Shown piece after piece: positions 1 to 7,185 of a DNA stretch of 18,300 bases. Position 1 is the stretch's first letter. Every line of letters starts with the position of its first letter. Both the position numbers and the translations under genes were made by a program. The stretch is from Saonia sp964398035 (lineage in GTDB: Bacteria > Bacteroidota > Bacteroidia > Flavobacteriales > Flavobacteriaceae). Location of the stretch: contig CAYNLI010000052.1 in NCBI GenBank assembly GCA_964398035.1, positions 1 to 18,300 on the forward strand. Reading direction: 5' to 3'. The notes under the pieces were generated by a model, which saw nothing but the letters and a program-made list of their open reading frames with translations, did not search any database and had not been told where the DNA came from.

Positions 1-121
1 ATGAGACCCCCATAAGTAGAGAACTATTGAAACAGTCCATAAAATATTAAGAAAACTCACTATTGGGAATAAATTTTCTAATTACATTATCATTTTATAG
101 ATTTATATAAAATTCTTAAGA

Positions 122-1813
122 ATGAAAAAACTACTCTTTGCTATACCCCTAATCGCACTTATTTTTAGTTGTAAAGAAATTAAAAAATCACCTACTACAG
201 ACACTCTTGCTGTTACTGACTCCATCCAAATAGAAGAAATAAAACCTCCCTTTTTATGGGAGGGAGCCAATATTTATTTTTTATTGACTGATAGATTTTA
301 TAATGGTAATAAAGAAAATGATATAAATTTTGAACGAACAAATGATACTGGAGCTTTAAGAGGTTTTATGGGTGGTGACATTCAAGGAATCACTCAAAAA
401 ATAAATGATGGTTATTTTACTGACTTGGGCATAAATGCCATATGGTTTACCCCAGTAGTTGAGCAAATTCATGGAGATACGGATGAAAATACGGGCAATA
501 CGTATGGGTATCATGGGTATTGGACCAAGGATTGGACAGCAATAGACCCTAATTTTGGCACCAAAAAAGATTTAGAAGTACTCGTAAAAACAGCTCATGA
601 AAATAATATTCGTATTCTATTGGATGTCGTACTAAATCACACAGGACCAGTCACAGAAGAAGACCCTGTTTGGCCATCTGAATGGGTAAGAACAAAACCC
701 ACTTGTGAATTTACCACATACGAGAATACAACAAGTTGTACACTGGTCAATAATTTACCAGATATTTATACGGAATCAGATGAGGCAGTAGAACTACCAG
801 ACCAATTATTGGCTAAATGGAAAGAAGAAGGTAGATTGTCTACTGAATTGGATGAACTTCAATCATTTTTTGAACGTACAGGATATCCAAGAGCACCTCG
901 CTTTTATATTATAAAATGGTTGACAGATTATGTAAACGATTTAGGGGTTGATGGATTTAGAGTAGATACTGTAAAGCATGCCGATGAGAATGCATGGAGT
1001 GAGCTTTATGTTGAAGCCTCATATTCTTTTGAAACATGGAAAAAGAAGCATCCAAGCAATGTTCTAGATGACAAACCCTTTTATATGGTAGGTGAAGTCT
1101 ATAATTATAATATTTCCACAGGAAGGAATTTTGATTTTGGAGATAAAAAAGTGGATTATTTTAACCATGGTTTTAAAAGTCTCGTCAATTTTGAATTAAA
1201 GCAAGATGCATTAAATGACTATGAGACCATTTTTAAAAAATATAACCGTATCCTAAACACCAAATTAAAAGGGAAAAGTGTGGTCAATTATCTTACTTCA
1301 CATGATGATGGTCAACCTTTTGACAAGGAACGTAAAAAACCTTTTTATTCGGCCAATGTGCTTTTGCTTACCCAAGGAGCATCACAAATTTATTATGGGG
1401 ATGAAACCGCAAGAAGCTTGATTATTGAAGGTACAGAAGGTGATGCTACATTGCGCTCTTTTATGAATTGGCAAGATTTGGATAGTTTGACCGAAACAAG
1501 AAGAATACACAACCACTGGAAAAAGCTAGGGAAATTTAGAAACAACCATCCTGCCATAGGAGCAGGCAAGCACAAAAGGCTTACAAAAAAACCTTACGTC
1601 TTTAGTAGATCATATGTAGATGAAGATTTTAAGGATAAAGTGGTAATAGGTCTAAATTTACCAAAAGGAAAAAAATCTCTTTGGGTAAAAGGCTTTTTTG
1701 GAAATGGCACTAAACTATATGACACCTACTCTGAAACTGAGGTAGAAGTTAAAAATGGAAAAGTAATCCTAGACAATGATTATAATATTGCGCTTTTAGA
1801 ACTTATCAACTAG
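122..1813 (+). CDS. GH13 alpha-amylase family glycosidase, predicted lipoprotein
   Basis: The 563-residue protein is predicted to hydrolyse alpha-glucans at the cell envelope. A short signal peptide ends in a lipobox (LIFSC, Cys17). The GH13 barrel carries all four conserved regions: DVVLNH at 168-173, GFRVDTVKH at 278-286 (nucleophile Asp282), GEVY at 324-327 (acid/base Glu325) and LTSHDD at 391-396 (His394/Asp395). The early stretch around DRFYNG (57-62) looks like the calcium-binding/N-glycan-like region common in bacterial amylases. A beta-rich C-terminal domain follows from about residue 490. The length suits single-barrel alpha-amylases or neopullulanase-like enzymes. No SusC/SusD pair, SusE or sugar regulator is nearby, so it is not in an evident polysaccharide locus within this window. 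Exact specificity (amylase, cyclomaltodextrinase, neopullulanase) cannot be decided by eye. The 121 bases upstream show no clear promoter. Confidence 0.93.
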   Translation: MKKLLFAIPLIALIFSCKEIKKSPTTDTLAVTDSIQIEEIKPPFLWEGANIYFLLTDRFYNGNKENDINFERTNDTGALRGFMGGDIQGITQKINDGYFTDLGINAIWFTPVVEQIHGDTDENTGNTYGYHGYWTKDWTAIDPNFGTKKDLEVLVKTAHENNIRILLDVVLNHTGPVTEEDPVWPSEWVRTKPTCEFTTYENTTSCTLVNNLPDIYTESDEAVELPDQLLAKWKEEGRLSTELDELQSFFERTGYPRAPRFYIIKWLTDYVNDLGVDGFRVDTVKHADENAWSELYVEASYSFETWKKKHPSNVLDDKPFYMVGEVYNYNISTGRNFDFGDKKVDYFNHGFKSLVNFELKQDALNDYETIFKKYNRILNTKLKGKSVVNYLTSHDDGQPFDKERKKPFYSANVLLLTQGASQIYYGDETARSLIIEGTEGDATLRSFMNWQDLDSLTETRRIHNHWKKLGKFRNNHPAIGAGKHKRLTKKPYVFSRSYVDEDFKDKVVIGLNLPKGKKSLWVKGFFGNGTKLYDTYSETEVEVKNGKVILDNDYNIALLELIN

Positions 1814-1863
1814 ACCCAAATAAGGACCATTATATTTACACCTTTAAACACAATCTTTCATAA

Positions 1864-2679
1864 ATGAAAATAAGTAGAATGAGCTTTATTATAAAGCTAT
1901 TTTCTGGAGTCATAGGGTTAATTGCACTTGATGCTTTTTGGTTTGAAAAATATATTATTGACTGGACAGTATTTGATATATCTAAAAATGAGGACAGCAA
2001 AATAAAAATTATACAGCTTACAGATTTACACCTTTATAAGATAAAATCATTCCACAAATCCATTGCAAAGAGAATAAATAAGGAAAATCCAGATGCTATA
2101 TTAATTACAGGAGATTCTATTAATCATACCAGCAAGCTTTCCATATTAGATGATTTCTTAAAATTAATAGATAATCATATTCTAAAAATTGCATCCTTAG
2201 GAAACAAAGAATATTCAGGCCGTATTAATTTTGATGCCTTAAAAAAAGTGTATGAATCAAATAATGGAATGCTTTTAATCAATCAAAATCATGTATTAAA
2301 AATAAAAAATAGATCAATCAATATTATGGGGATTGATGATTATTTGAGCGGAAATGCAGATTATTTTATAACCGCACAAAATGTAAATGTATCCTTAGAC
2401 ACAATTGTACTAAACCATCGCCCAAAATATAGAGATGAAATAGACAGGATAAATCAGAATCTTAAATTACCTCTAAAGCTAATATTATCTGGTCATACAC
2501 ATGGTGGGCAAATCACTTTTTTTGGAAAGGTTCTTTTTAAGCCTGAAGGCAGTGGTAGATATTTAAAAGGATGGTACAAAAGCGAAGAGTCATTAATGTA
2601 TGTATCTAAGGGCATTGGCACCAGTATTATTGATGTAAGATTTGGTGCAAGAGCAGAAGCTTCTATATTCTATGTTTGA
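1864..2679 (+). CDS. Membrane-anchored metallophosphoesterase (YkuE/calcineurin-like)
   Basis: This is a 271-residue calcineurin-fold phosphoesterase with an N-terminal hydrophobic anchor (about residues 8-25), so the catalytic domain is probably outside the cytoplasmic membrane. Metal-binding motifs are visible in order: DLH at 54-56, GDSINH at 83-88, GN at 113-114, His185 in LNHRP, and GHTHGGQ at 210-216. The GNH[DE] motif reads GNKE here, with Lys115 in place of the usual catalytic His. Family members act on phosphomonoesters or phosphodiesters, and some on UDP-diacylglucosamine or lipid-linked substrates; the substrate is unknown. The gene starts 50 bases after the amylase gene and may be co-transcribed with it. 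Its 3' end overlaps the convergent VOC gene by 10 bases. Base composition is a little more AT-rich than its neighbours. Confidence 0.88.
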   Translation: MKISRMSFIIKLFSGVIGLIALDAFWFEKYIIDWTVFDISKNEDSKIKIIQLTDLHLYKIKSFHKSIAKRINKENPDAILITGDSINHTSKLSILDDFLKLIDNHILKIASLGNKEYSGRINFDALKKVYESNNGMLLINQNHVLKIKNRSINIMGIDDYLSGNADYFITAQNVNVSLDTIVLNHRPKYRDEIDRINQNLKLPLKLILSGHTHGGQITFFGKVLFKPEGSGRYLKGWYKSEESLMYVSKGIGTSIIDVRFGARAEASIFYV

Positions 2680-3035
2680 GAATGCACCGCAATTCTATTT
2701 CCCTCAGAATCAATAAATAACCCCATAAAACCGTGACCAGCGCCAATTTCAGTTTTTTGTTGTAGCACCTTTCCGCCAACACCCTCTACCCTACCCAATT
2801 CTGTAGTGATATCTATACAAGAAAAATAAATCAAAGGTCCATCTCTTTCACTTGGTGAGTACATCTCATGCTTTACCAAAGAGCCTTTTGCTCCAGGTAT
2901 TTTAGGGTCATTAGGAAACCATCCCATGACAAAACTTCCTAGGTCATGTAGGGCAATTTCAATATCAAAAACTTCTTCGTAAAACTTTTTTGCCCGATCC
3001 ATATCAGATACTGGGATTTCAAACCATCCTACCAT
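2670..3035 (-). CDS. VOC family (glyoxalase/bleomycin-resistance fold) protein
   Basis: This small one-domain protein of the vicinal-oxygen-chelate superfamily opens with a typical first beta-strand and helix, WFEIPVSDMDRAKKFYEEVF. It ends with a strand around GLFIDSEGNRIAVHS, where metal or substrate ligands usually sit. The reading frame can be extended to a TTG at 3044, but the ATG at 3035 is chosen: it gives 121 residues, and the alignable domain begins immediately after it. A TAnnTTTG box lies 20 bases upstream of this ATG. Members range from lyases and dioxygenases to binding proteins, so no reaction is assigned. The gene converges on the metallophosphoesterase gene with a 10-base overlap of the coding ends. 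Confidence 0.85.
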   Translation of the reverse strand: MVGWFEIPVSDMDRAKKFYEEVFDIEIALHDLGSFVMGWFPNDPKIPGAKGSLVKHEMYSPSERDGPLIYFSCIDITTELGRVEGVGGKVLQQKTEIGAGHGFMGLFIDSEGNRIAVHSQT

Positions 3036-3054
3036 ATTAATCAATTTAGTAATC

Positions 3055-3062
3055 CAAAAATA
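3055..3062 (-). promoter_or_regulatory. Bacteroidetes-type -7 box for the VOC gene
   Basis: Reading the minus strand, TATTTTTG matches the Bacteroidetes sigma-ABfr -7 consensus TAnnTTTG, 20 bases before the chosen ATG. No TTG at the usual -33 spacing is apparent, so the assignment rests on the -7 element alone in AT-rich DNA. Confidence 0.35.
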
Positions 3063-3151
3063 TAAAAATTATTTTTCAGCATAATAACGCTTCAAAATGG
3101 CATCAATTCATAATCAAACATAAATCTAATATACTAAAAAAGGAAAATGCA

Positions 3152-3159
3152 TATTTTTG
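3152..3159 (+). promoter_or_regulatory. Bacteroidetes-type -7 box for the sirtuin gene
   Basis: TATTTTTG matches TAnnTTTG and ends 17 bases before the ATG, so the leader would be very short. No convincing -33 TTG is seen. The 141-base gap between this gene and the VOC gene holds one such box in each direction. Confidence 0.35.
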
Positions 3160-3176
3160 AAAAAGAATAAAACACC

Positions 3177-3872
3177 ATGAAACAAAAAATAGTAGTTCTA
3201 ACAGGTGCTGGGGTAAGTGCGGAAAGCGGCATAAAAACCTTTAGAGATGCTGACGGGCTATGGGAAGGGCATGATGTTATGGAAGTTGCCACACCACAAG
3301 GGTTTAAAAAAAATCCAGAATTGGTATTAGATTTTTATAACCAAAGAAGAAGGCAATTATTGGAAGTAAAACCTAATAAGGCTCACGAAGCTTTAGTAGG
3401 TTTGGAAAAATACTTTGATGTGCAAATCATTACGCAAAATGTGGATGACCTACATGAAAGAGCAGGGAGTTCCAATGTTGTTCATTTACACGGAGAGCTT
3501 TTAAAAGTGAGAAGTTCAAAGAATGAAAATTCCGTTTTAGAATGGAAAAAAGATTTAATCTTGGGAGACGTATGTGAGAACGGTCATCAATTACGCCCGT
3601 ATATTGTGTGGTTTGGTGAAGATGTGCCTTTACTTACCAAAGCATCAGAACTAGTACAGGTTGCTGATATTGTAATCATCATTGGTACTTCTATGCAAGT
3701 ATACCCTGCAGCAGGTCTTGTAAATTATGCACAACATGGAACACCTCTTTATTTTATAGACCCAAGGCCTAGTATAGGAAAATCAGATTTTAAAAACTTG
3801 ACCATCATTTCCGAAACAGCTACGATTGGCGTACCTATTCTGGTTTCAAGTTTAATTGACAAAACCTTTTGA
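3177..3872 (+). CDS. cobB: NAD-dependent protein deacylase, class III sirtuin (CobB-like)
   Basis: The 231-residue Sir2 enzyme removes acyl groups from lysines using NAD+. Visible motifs are GAGVSAESGI (10-19) and FRDADGLW (22-29) of the NAD-binding loop, QNVDDLHERAG (87-97), and HLHGEL (103-108) with catalytic His105. Tyr54 and Arg57 in YNQR correspond to the class III YxxR pair of E. coli CobB and SIRT5, which favours succinyl- or malonyl-lysine. The zinc-ribbon region (about 109-135) retains a single Cys (Cys133 in GDVCENG), the only Cys in the whole protein, so the four-Cys zinc site is absent. The WFGE motif and the GTSMQVYPAAGL nucleotide-binding segment are intact. The next gene starts 11 bases downstream and is probably in the same operon. 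Class and general reaction are confident; acyl preference is inferred. Confidence 0.93.
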   Translation: MKQKIVVLTGAGVSAESGIKTFRDADGLWEGHDVMEVATPQGFKKNPELVLDFYNQRRRQLLEVKPNKAHEALVGLEKYFDVQIITQNVDDLHERAGSSNVVHLHGELLKVRSSKNENSVLEWKKDLILGDVCENGHQLRPYIVWFGEDVPLLTKASELVQVADIVIIIGTSMQVYPAAGLVNYAQHGTPLYFIDPRPSIGKSDFKNLTIISETATIGVPILVSSLIDKTF

Positions 3873-3883
3873 TTTTTAAAATA

Positions 3884-4444
3884 ATGACAAAAAAAGAGCT
3901 GTACAATTCATTGAACTATATAGATCATACTCGAGAAAAACGAGGGAGAATGGCACAAATTGTGATTGATAACCCTGACCTCGTCCGCCCTCTCATGGAA
4001 ATTGTTTTTATGGTAAATGACCCTATCTCCATAAGAGCATGTTGGGCATTGGAATATTCTGCCAAGCATGAATTGAAGCTTATTTTACCACATTTGGATT
4101 ATTTTACCAAAAACCTAAATACAGTACAGCATGATTCTGCAATTAGACCTATGGCAAAAATATGTGAATTGTTAATGTTGGACTATTTTAAAAAATCAGG
4201 TTCAATCTCTAAAAACTTTATTACAGAAGAACACTTGGATAAAATAACTACGACTTGTTTTGATTGGCTAATTGGCAACCAAAAAGTGGCCCAAAAAGCA
4301 TATTCCATGACCTGTCTGCTTTTAATTGGCTCAAAACACCCTTGGATACACCCTGAACTAAAAATGGTCCTAGAGCAAAACTATGCAAATGGAAGTGCTG
4401 CATATAAAGCTAGAGCAAGACTTACTTTGGCAAAACTCAGATAA
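3884..4444 (+). CDS. HEAT-like helical protein of unknown function, upstream of purB
   Basis: This is an all-helical protein of 186 residues with no signal peptide or membrane segment. Repeated paired helices (for example PDLVRPLMEIVFMV, then PISIRACWALEYSA, then LKLILPHLDYF) resemble HEAT/armadillo-type repeats. The frame opens at a TTG at 3869 that overlaps the sirtuin stop, but the ATG at 3884 is chosen because it gives the MTKKELYNSL start that fits the helical domain. From memory, flavobacterial homologues next to purB are often labelled adenylosuccinate lyase, but none of the fumarase/aspartase-superfamily signatures is present here. That label would be a transfer from the neighbour. 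The role is unknown. Tandem helical repeats usually bind proteins or peptides. Confidence 0.8.
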   Translation: MTKKELYNSLNYIDHTREKRGRMAQIVIDNPDLVRPLMEIVFMVNDPISIRACWALEYSAKHELKLILPHLDYFTKNLNTVQHDSAIRPMAKICELLMLDYFKKSGSISKNFITEEHLDKITTTCFDWLIGNQKVAQKAYSMTCLLLIGSKHPWIHPELKMVLEQNYANGSAAYKARARLTLAKLR

Positions 4445-4470
4445 TTGATTAAATATTTAATTCTAGAGTT

Positions 4471-4510
4471 CTAATAATCCTTTAATCCAACTATCTAATA
4501 ATCCTTTAAT
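4471..4510 (+). repeat. 16-bp direct repeat, two copies, upstream of purB
   Basis: CTAATAATCCTTTAAT occurs at 4471-4486 and again at 4495-4510, identical and 24 bases apart. It lies directly before the purB -7 box, where an operator could sit. It could equally be a small local duplication. Confidence 0.7.
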
Positions 4511-4513
4511 GAG

Positions 4514-4521
4514 TATCTTTG
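4514..4521 (+). promoter_or_regulatory. Bacteroidetes-type -7 box for purB
   Basis: TATCTTTG is an exact match to TAnnTTTG, 27 bases before the chosen purB ATG. It overlaps the alternative TTG start at 4519, which argues that this TTG is not translated. The expected -33 TTG is not present; the direct repeat occupies that region. Confidence 0.5.
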
Positions 4522-4548
4522 TCCCTTTCAAATTTCAATCCAAATAAG

Positions 4549-5892
4549 ATGTCATTAAACCCATTAAGCGCCATTTCTCCTATTGATGGTCGTTATAGAA
4601 GCAAGGTAAATAACCTAGCTCCATTTTTTTCTGAAGAAGCTCTTATTAAGTATAGAGTACTTGTAGAAATTGAGTATTTCATAGCATTGTGTGAAATACC
4701 ATTACCTCAGCTACAATCTTTTGATACCGGAAAATTTGAAGCATTGCGCAAAATATATAAAGAATTTACTTCGGAAGATGCTCAGGACATCAAAGACATC
4801 GAAAAAATCACCAACCATGATGTAAAAGCGGTTGAGTATTTTATAAAAAAGGAGTTTGACAAACTGGGACTGGAAGCTCACAAAGAATTTATCCATTTTG
4901 GATTGACTTCCCAAGACATAAACAATACTGCCATTCCGCTTTCATTAAAAGAAGCTATGAATGAGGTCTATGTGCCCCAATATTTTGAAGTATTGAAAAA
5001 ATTACAGAGCTTGGTGACAGAGTGGGCAGATATTTCCATGTTGGCAAGAACTCACGGGCAACCAGCATCCCCTACCCGATTGGGAAAGGAAATTGAAGTT
5101 TATGTAGTTAGATTAAAAGAACAGTTCAATTTATTGAACGATATCCCAAGTGCTGCCAAATTTGGTGGGGCCACAGGAAATTACAATGCGCATAAAGTAG
5201 CCTATCCAGATATTGATTGGAAAGAGTTTGGGCAACAATTTGTACAAAAAAAATTGGGACTGCACCATTCGTTCCCAACCACACAGATAGAGCACTATGA
5301 CCATATGGCTGCTTTGTTTGATACCTTAAAGCGAATCAACACCATTATTATTGATTTAGATAGAGATTTTTGGACTTATGTTTCTATGAACTATTTTAAA
5401 CAAAAGATAAAAAAAGGGGAAGTTGGTTCTTCTGCCATGCCACATAAAGTAAACCCTATTGATTTTGAAAACTCTGAAGGAAACCTAGGTCTTGCCAATG
5501 CTATTTTTGAGCATTTATCGGCTAAACTTCCTGTTTCCCGTTTACAAAGAGATTTAACGGATAGTACTGTATTGAGAAACATAGGGGTTCCTATAGCGCA
5601 TACAATTATTGCTTTTCAATCTACTTTAAAAGGATTGAACAAACTATTGTTGAACAAGGCTAAGTTTGAACAAGATTTAGAAGACAATTGGGCCGTAGTG
5701 GCAGAAGCCATACAAACTATTTTAAGACGCGAAGGGTATCCAAATCCATATGAAGCTTTAAAAAGGTTGACACGTACCAATGAGAAAATAAATCAGCAAT
5801 CCATTGCTTCTTTCATTGATACTTTGGAAGTTTCTGATGCAATTAAAACAGAATTAAAACAAATAACTCCTGCGAATTATACTGGGATTTAA
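4549..5892 (+). CDS. purB: Adenylosuccinate lyase
   Basis: PurB catalyses two beta-eliminations in purine synthesis, SAICAR to AICAR and adenylosuccinate to AMP, each releasing fumarate. With the ATG at 4549 the protein has 447 residues, a usual length for the family; the frame also reaches a TTG at 4519, which falls inside the probable promoter. Superfamily signatures are clear: an SPIDGRY start, LTSQDINNTA, the ARTHGQPASPT loop and the mobile-loop signature GSSAMPHKVNP with its catalytic Ser. DHMAALFDTL and SRLQRDLTDST, both typical of the bacterial PurB form, are also present. It acts as a cytosolic homotetramer. A small membrane-protein gene starts on the base after the stop codon. Upstream are the HEAT-like and sirtuin genes, probably separated from it by its own promoter. 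Confidence 0.97.
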   Translation: MSLNPLSAISPIDGRYRSKVNNLAPFFSEEALIKYRVLVEIEYFIALCEIPLPQLQSFDTGKFEALRKIYKEFTSEDAQDIKDIEKITNHDVKAVEYFIKKEFDKLGLEAHKEFIHFGLTSQDINNTAIPLSLKEAMNEVYVPQYFEVLKKLQSLVTEWADISMLARTHGQPASPTRLGKEIEVYVVRLKEQFNLLNDIPSAAKFGGATGNYNAHKVAYPDIDWKEFGQQFVQKKLGLHHSFPTTQIEHYDHMAALFDTLKRINTIIIDLDRDFWTYVSMNYFKQKIKKGEVGSSAMPHKVNPIDFENSEGNLGLANAIFEHLSAKLPVSRLQRDLTDSTVLRNIGVPIAHTIIAFQSTLKGLNKLLLNKAKFEQDLEDNWAVVAEAIQTILRREGYPNPYEALKRLTRTNEKINQQSIASFIDTLEVSDAIKTELKQITPANYTGI

Positions 5893-6078
5893 ATGAAAAT
5901 TTTTCGGATTGCCATTCTATACTTAGCAATATTATCATTTATTGTTGCTCAATTATTTAAGGTGTTGCATTGGATTTTTAATGATTGGCTGAACAGTCGG
6001 TTTCTTTTCTACTCATGTTTTTGTTTAATTTTTATTTATTGGGTCAGCTTCTTTTTTAAAAAGAAAAACAAAAAATAA
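5893..6078 (+). CDS. Small two-helix membrane protein following purB
   Basis: The 61-residue protein begins immediately after the purB stop (no intervening base), so translation is very likely coupled. It has two hydrophobic stretches, about residues 6-24 and 37-55, and a basic KKKNKK tail that would sit in the cytoplasm. Residues 14-27 read like the first helix of GldL-type gliding/type IX secretion proteins and related small Bacteroidetes proteins, which have an FKxxHW motif (here FKVLHW at 22-27) at the helix end. That similarity is short and is a judgement by eye, so the gene is left unnamed. The position and strong hydrophobic pattern support a real gene. Function is unknown. Confidence 0.65.
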   Translation: MKIFRIAILYLAILSFIVAQLFKVLHWIFNDWLNSRFLFYSCFCLIFIYWVSFFFKKKNKK

Positions 6079-6107
6079 CTTCAAAAAATTATATCTACAT
6101 TAAAAGA

Positions 6108-6143
6108 ATAGACCTGCAAGGTTTTAAAACCTTGCAGGTCTAT
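6108..6143. repeat. Perfect 36-bp palindrome between converging genes
   Basis: The left arm (6108-6125, core GACCTGCAAGGTTTT) and the right arm (6126-6143) are exact reverse complements with no unpaired centre. It lies between the small membrane gene and the end of the MscS gene, in a 156-base gap. Neither side is followed by a good T-tract, so it is not a textbook terminator, although it may end transcription from both sides. Similar ACCTGCAAGG...CCTTGCAGGT hairpins recur, to my recollection, in flavobacterial genomes, which suggests a dispersed REP-like element. Confidence 0.85.
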
Positions 6144-6234
6144 AAGTTTGTTAATTTGTGCAGCCCCATCATTAGAAGACAATCATCCACAGACTATTTT
6201 GTCATAACCAAATATGAGAGTGCATAAATTGTAG

Positions 6235-7050
6235 TTATCCTTCTTTATGAATCTCTACAGAATGTGGGTAAGGAATTTCAATACCAGCTTTATCCAAGGC
6301 CAGTTTACAATTTTCTAACGCCCCAAAATATACATCCCAGTAATGTTCCGGTTTGCAATAAGGCCGTACCGCAAAATTCACAGAGCTATCTGCTAATTCT
6401 GATACGTTTACGGATGGCTCAGGATTTTTTAATACGTTATCGTCAGCTAATAATACGTTCAACAATACTTCTTTTGCAGTTTTAATATCCTCACCATAAC
6501 CAACACCTATTGTAATATCTACCCTCATTTTTCCTTCAGCAGTATAATTAATGATATTCCCGTTTGCCATAGCTCCATTGGGAACAATAGCTAATTTATG
6601 ATCGGGAGTAACCAATTTAGTAGTGAAAATCTCAATTTCTTTTACAACACCCAAAGTACCTTGAGCTTCAATTAGGTCTCCTATTTTATAGGGCTTAAAA
6701 ATCATAATCAATACTCCACCTGCAAAATTGGACAGGGATCCTTGCAATGCCAAACCAATTGCTAAACCAGCAGCGGCAATAACGGCAGCAAATGTGGTTA
6801 CATTTATACCTAGTGTAGATATGACCAAAAGGATTAAAAATATCTTTAAGGTCCATGAAATCATATTTAATAGAAACAGCTGTAACGATTCATCATACTT
6901 ACTCTTTGCCATCATTCTTTTAGCGGCCTTGACAATCCTTTTAATTACCCATGAGCCAATAATGTAAATGATTATTGCCGTTAACAATTTGGGGCCAAAT
7001 TCTTTGGCCAGATCAATTCCATAATTAATCCATTCTTGTGCTTTTTCCAT
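6235..7050 (-). CDS. Small-conductance mechanosensitive channel, MscS family
   Basis: The 271-residue inner-membrane channel opens under membrane tension and releases solutes on osmotic downshock. Hydrophobic helices lie at about 20-40, 60-80 and 84-117. The last is the pore-lining TM3, with the small-residue pattern AAAGLAIGLALQGSLSNFAGG (split here between 92 and 112). The beta domain follows with IMIFKPYKIGDLIE and VPNGAM. An alpha/beta C-terminal cage ends near PYPHSVEIH. Length and topology match E. coli MscS (286 residues). It is a single gene: a strong terminator separates it from the sigma-factor operon upstream, and the 36-bp palindrome lies downstream. Confidence 0.93.
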   Translation of the reverse strand: MEKAQEWINYGIDLAKEFGPKLLTAIIIYIIGSWVIKRIVKAAKRMMAKSKYDESLQLFLLNMISWTLKIFLILLVISTLGINVTTFAAVIAAAGLAIGLALQGSLSNFAGGVLIMIFKPYKIGDLIEAQGTLGVVKEIEIFTTKLVTPDHKLAIVPNGAMANGNIINYTAEGKMRVDITIGVGYGEDIKTAKEVLLNVLLADDNVLKNPEPSVNVSELADSSVNFAVRPYCKPEHYWDVYFGALENCKLALDKAGIEIPYPHSVEIHKEG

Positions 7051-7131
7051 AATTATTTATAGTTAATATTAATGTGTGCTCCAAGATAAGAATTTGTTAT
7101 AAAAAAGAAACGATTCTATATATTTCAGTAT

Positions 7132-7171
7132 AAAAAAATCCCGTTCTAAATATTTAGAACGGGATTTTTTT
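7132..7171 (-). terminator. Intrinsic terminator after the sigma/DUF4252 operon
   Basis: Two 19-base arms (7132-7150 and 7153-7171) pair perfectly around a 2-base loop. The stem core ATCCCGTTCTAAA is flanked by A7 and T7, so on the minus strand the hairpin runs into a U-tract. It lies 14 bases past the DUF4252 stop and before the MscS start. The A/T symmetry would also permit termination in the other direction. Confidence 0.9.
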
Positions 7172-7185
7172 ATAGAGGATTTAGT

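Noticed and set aside
1..121. Tail of an upstream gene or a promoter at the window start
   Set aside because: A four-codon ATG...TAA at position 1 is not interpretable, and no TTG/TAnnTTTG pair with acceptable spacing is found.
3036..3044. TTG-initiated extension of the VOC protein
   Set aside because: It adds only three residues, whereas an ATG stands directly before the first strand of the domain.
3869..3883. TTG-initiated extension of the HEAT-like protein overlapping the sirtuin stop
   Set aside because: An ATG 15 bases downstream gives a more natural start; the extra five residues add nothing recognisable. An overlap start remains possible.
4519..4548. TTG-initiated N-terminal extension of PurB
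   Set aside because: The TTG overlaps a perfect -7 promoter box, and the family start aligns with the ATG at 4549.
6728..6967. 79-codon plus-strand ORF inside the MscS gene
   Set aside because: It is antisense to a clear MscS pore and membrane domain, with no independent coding signal.
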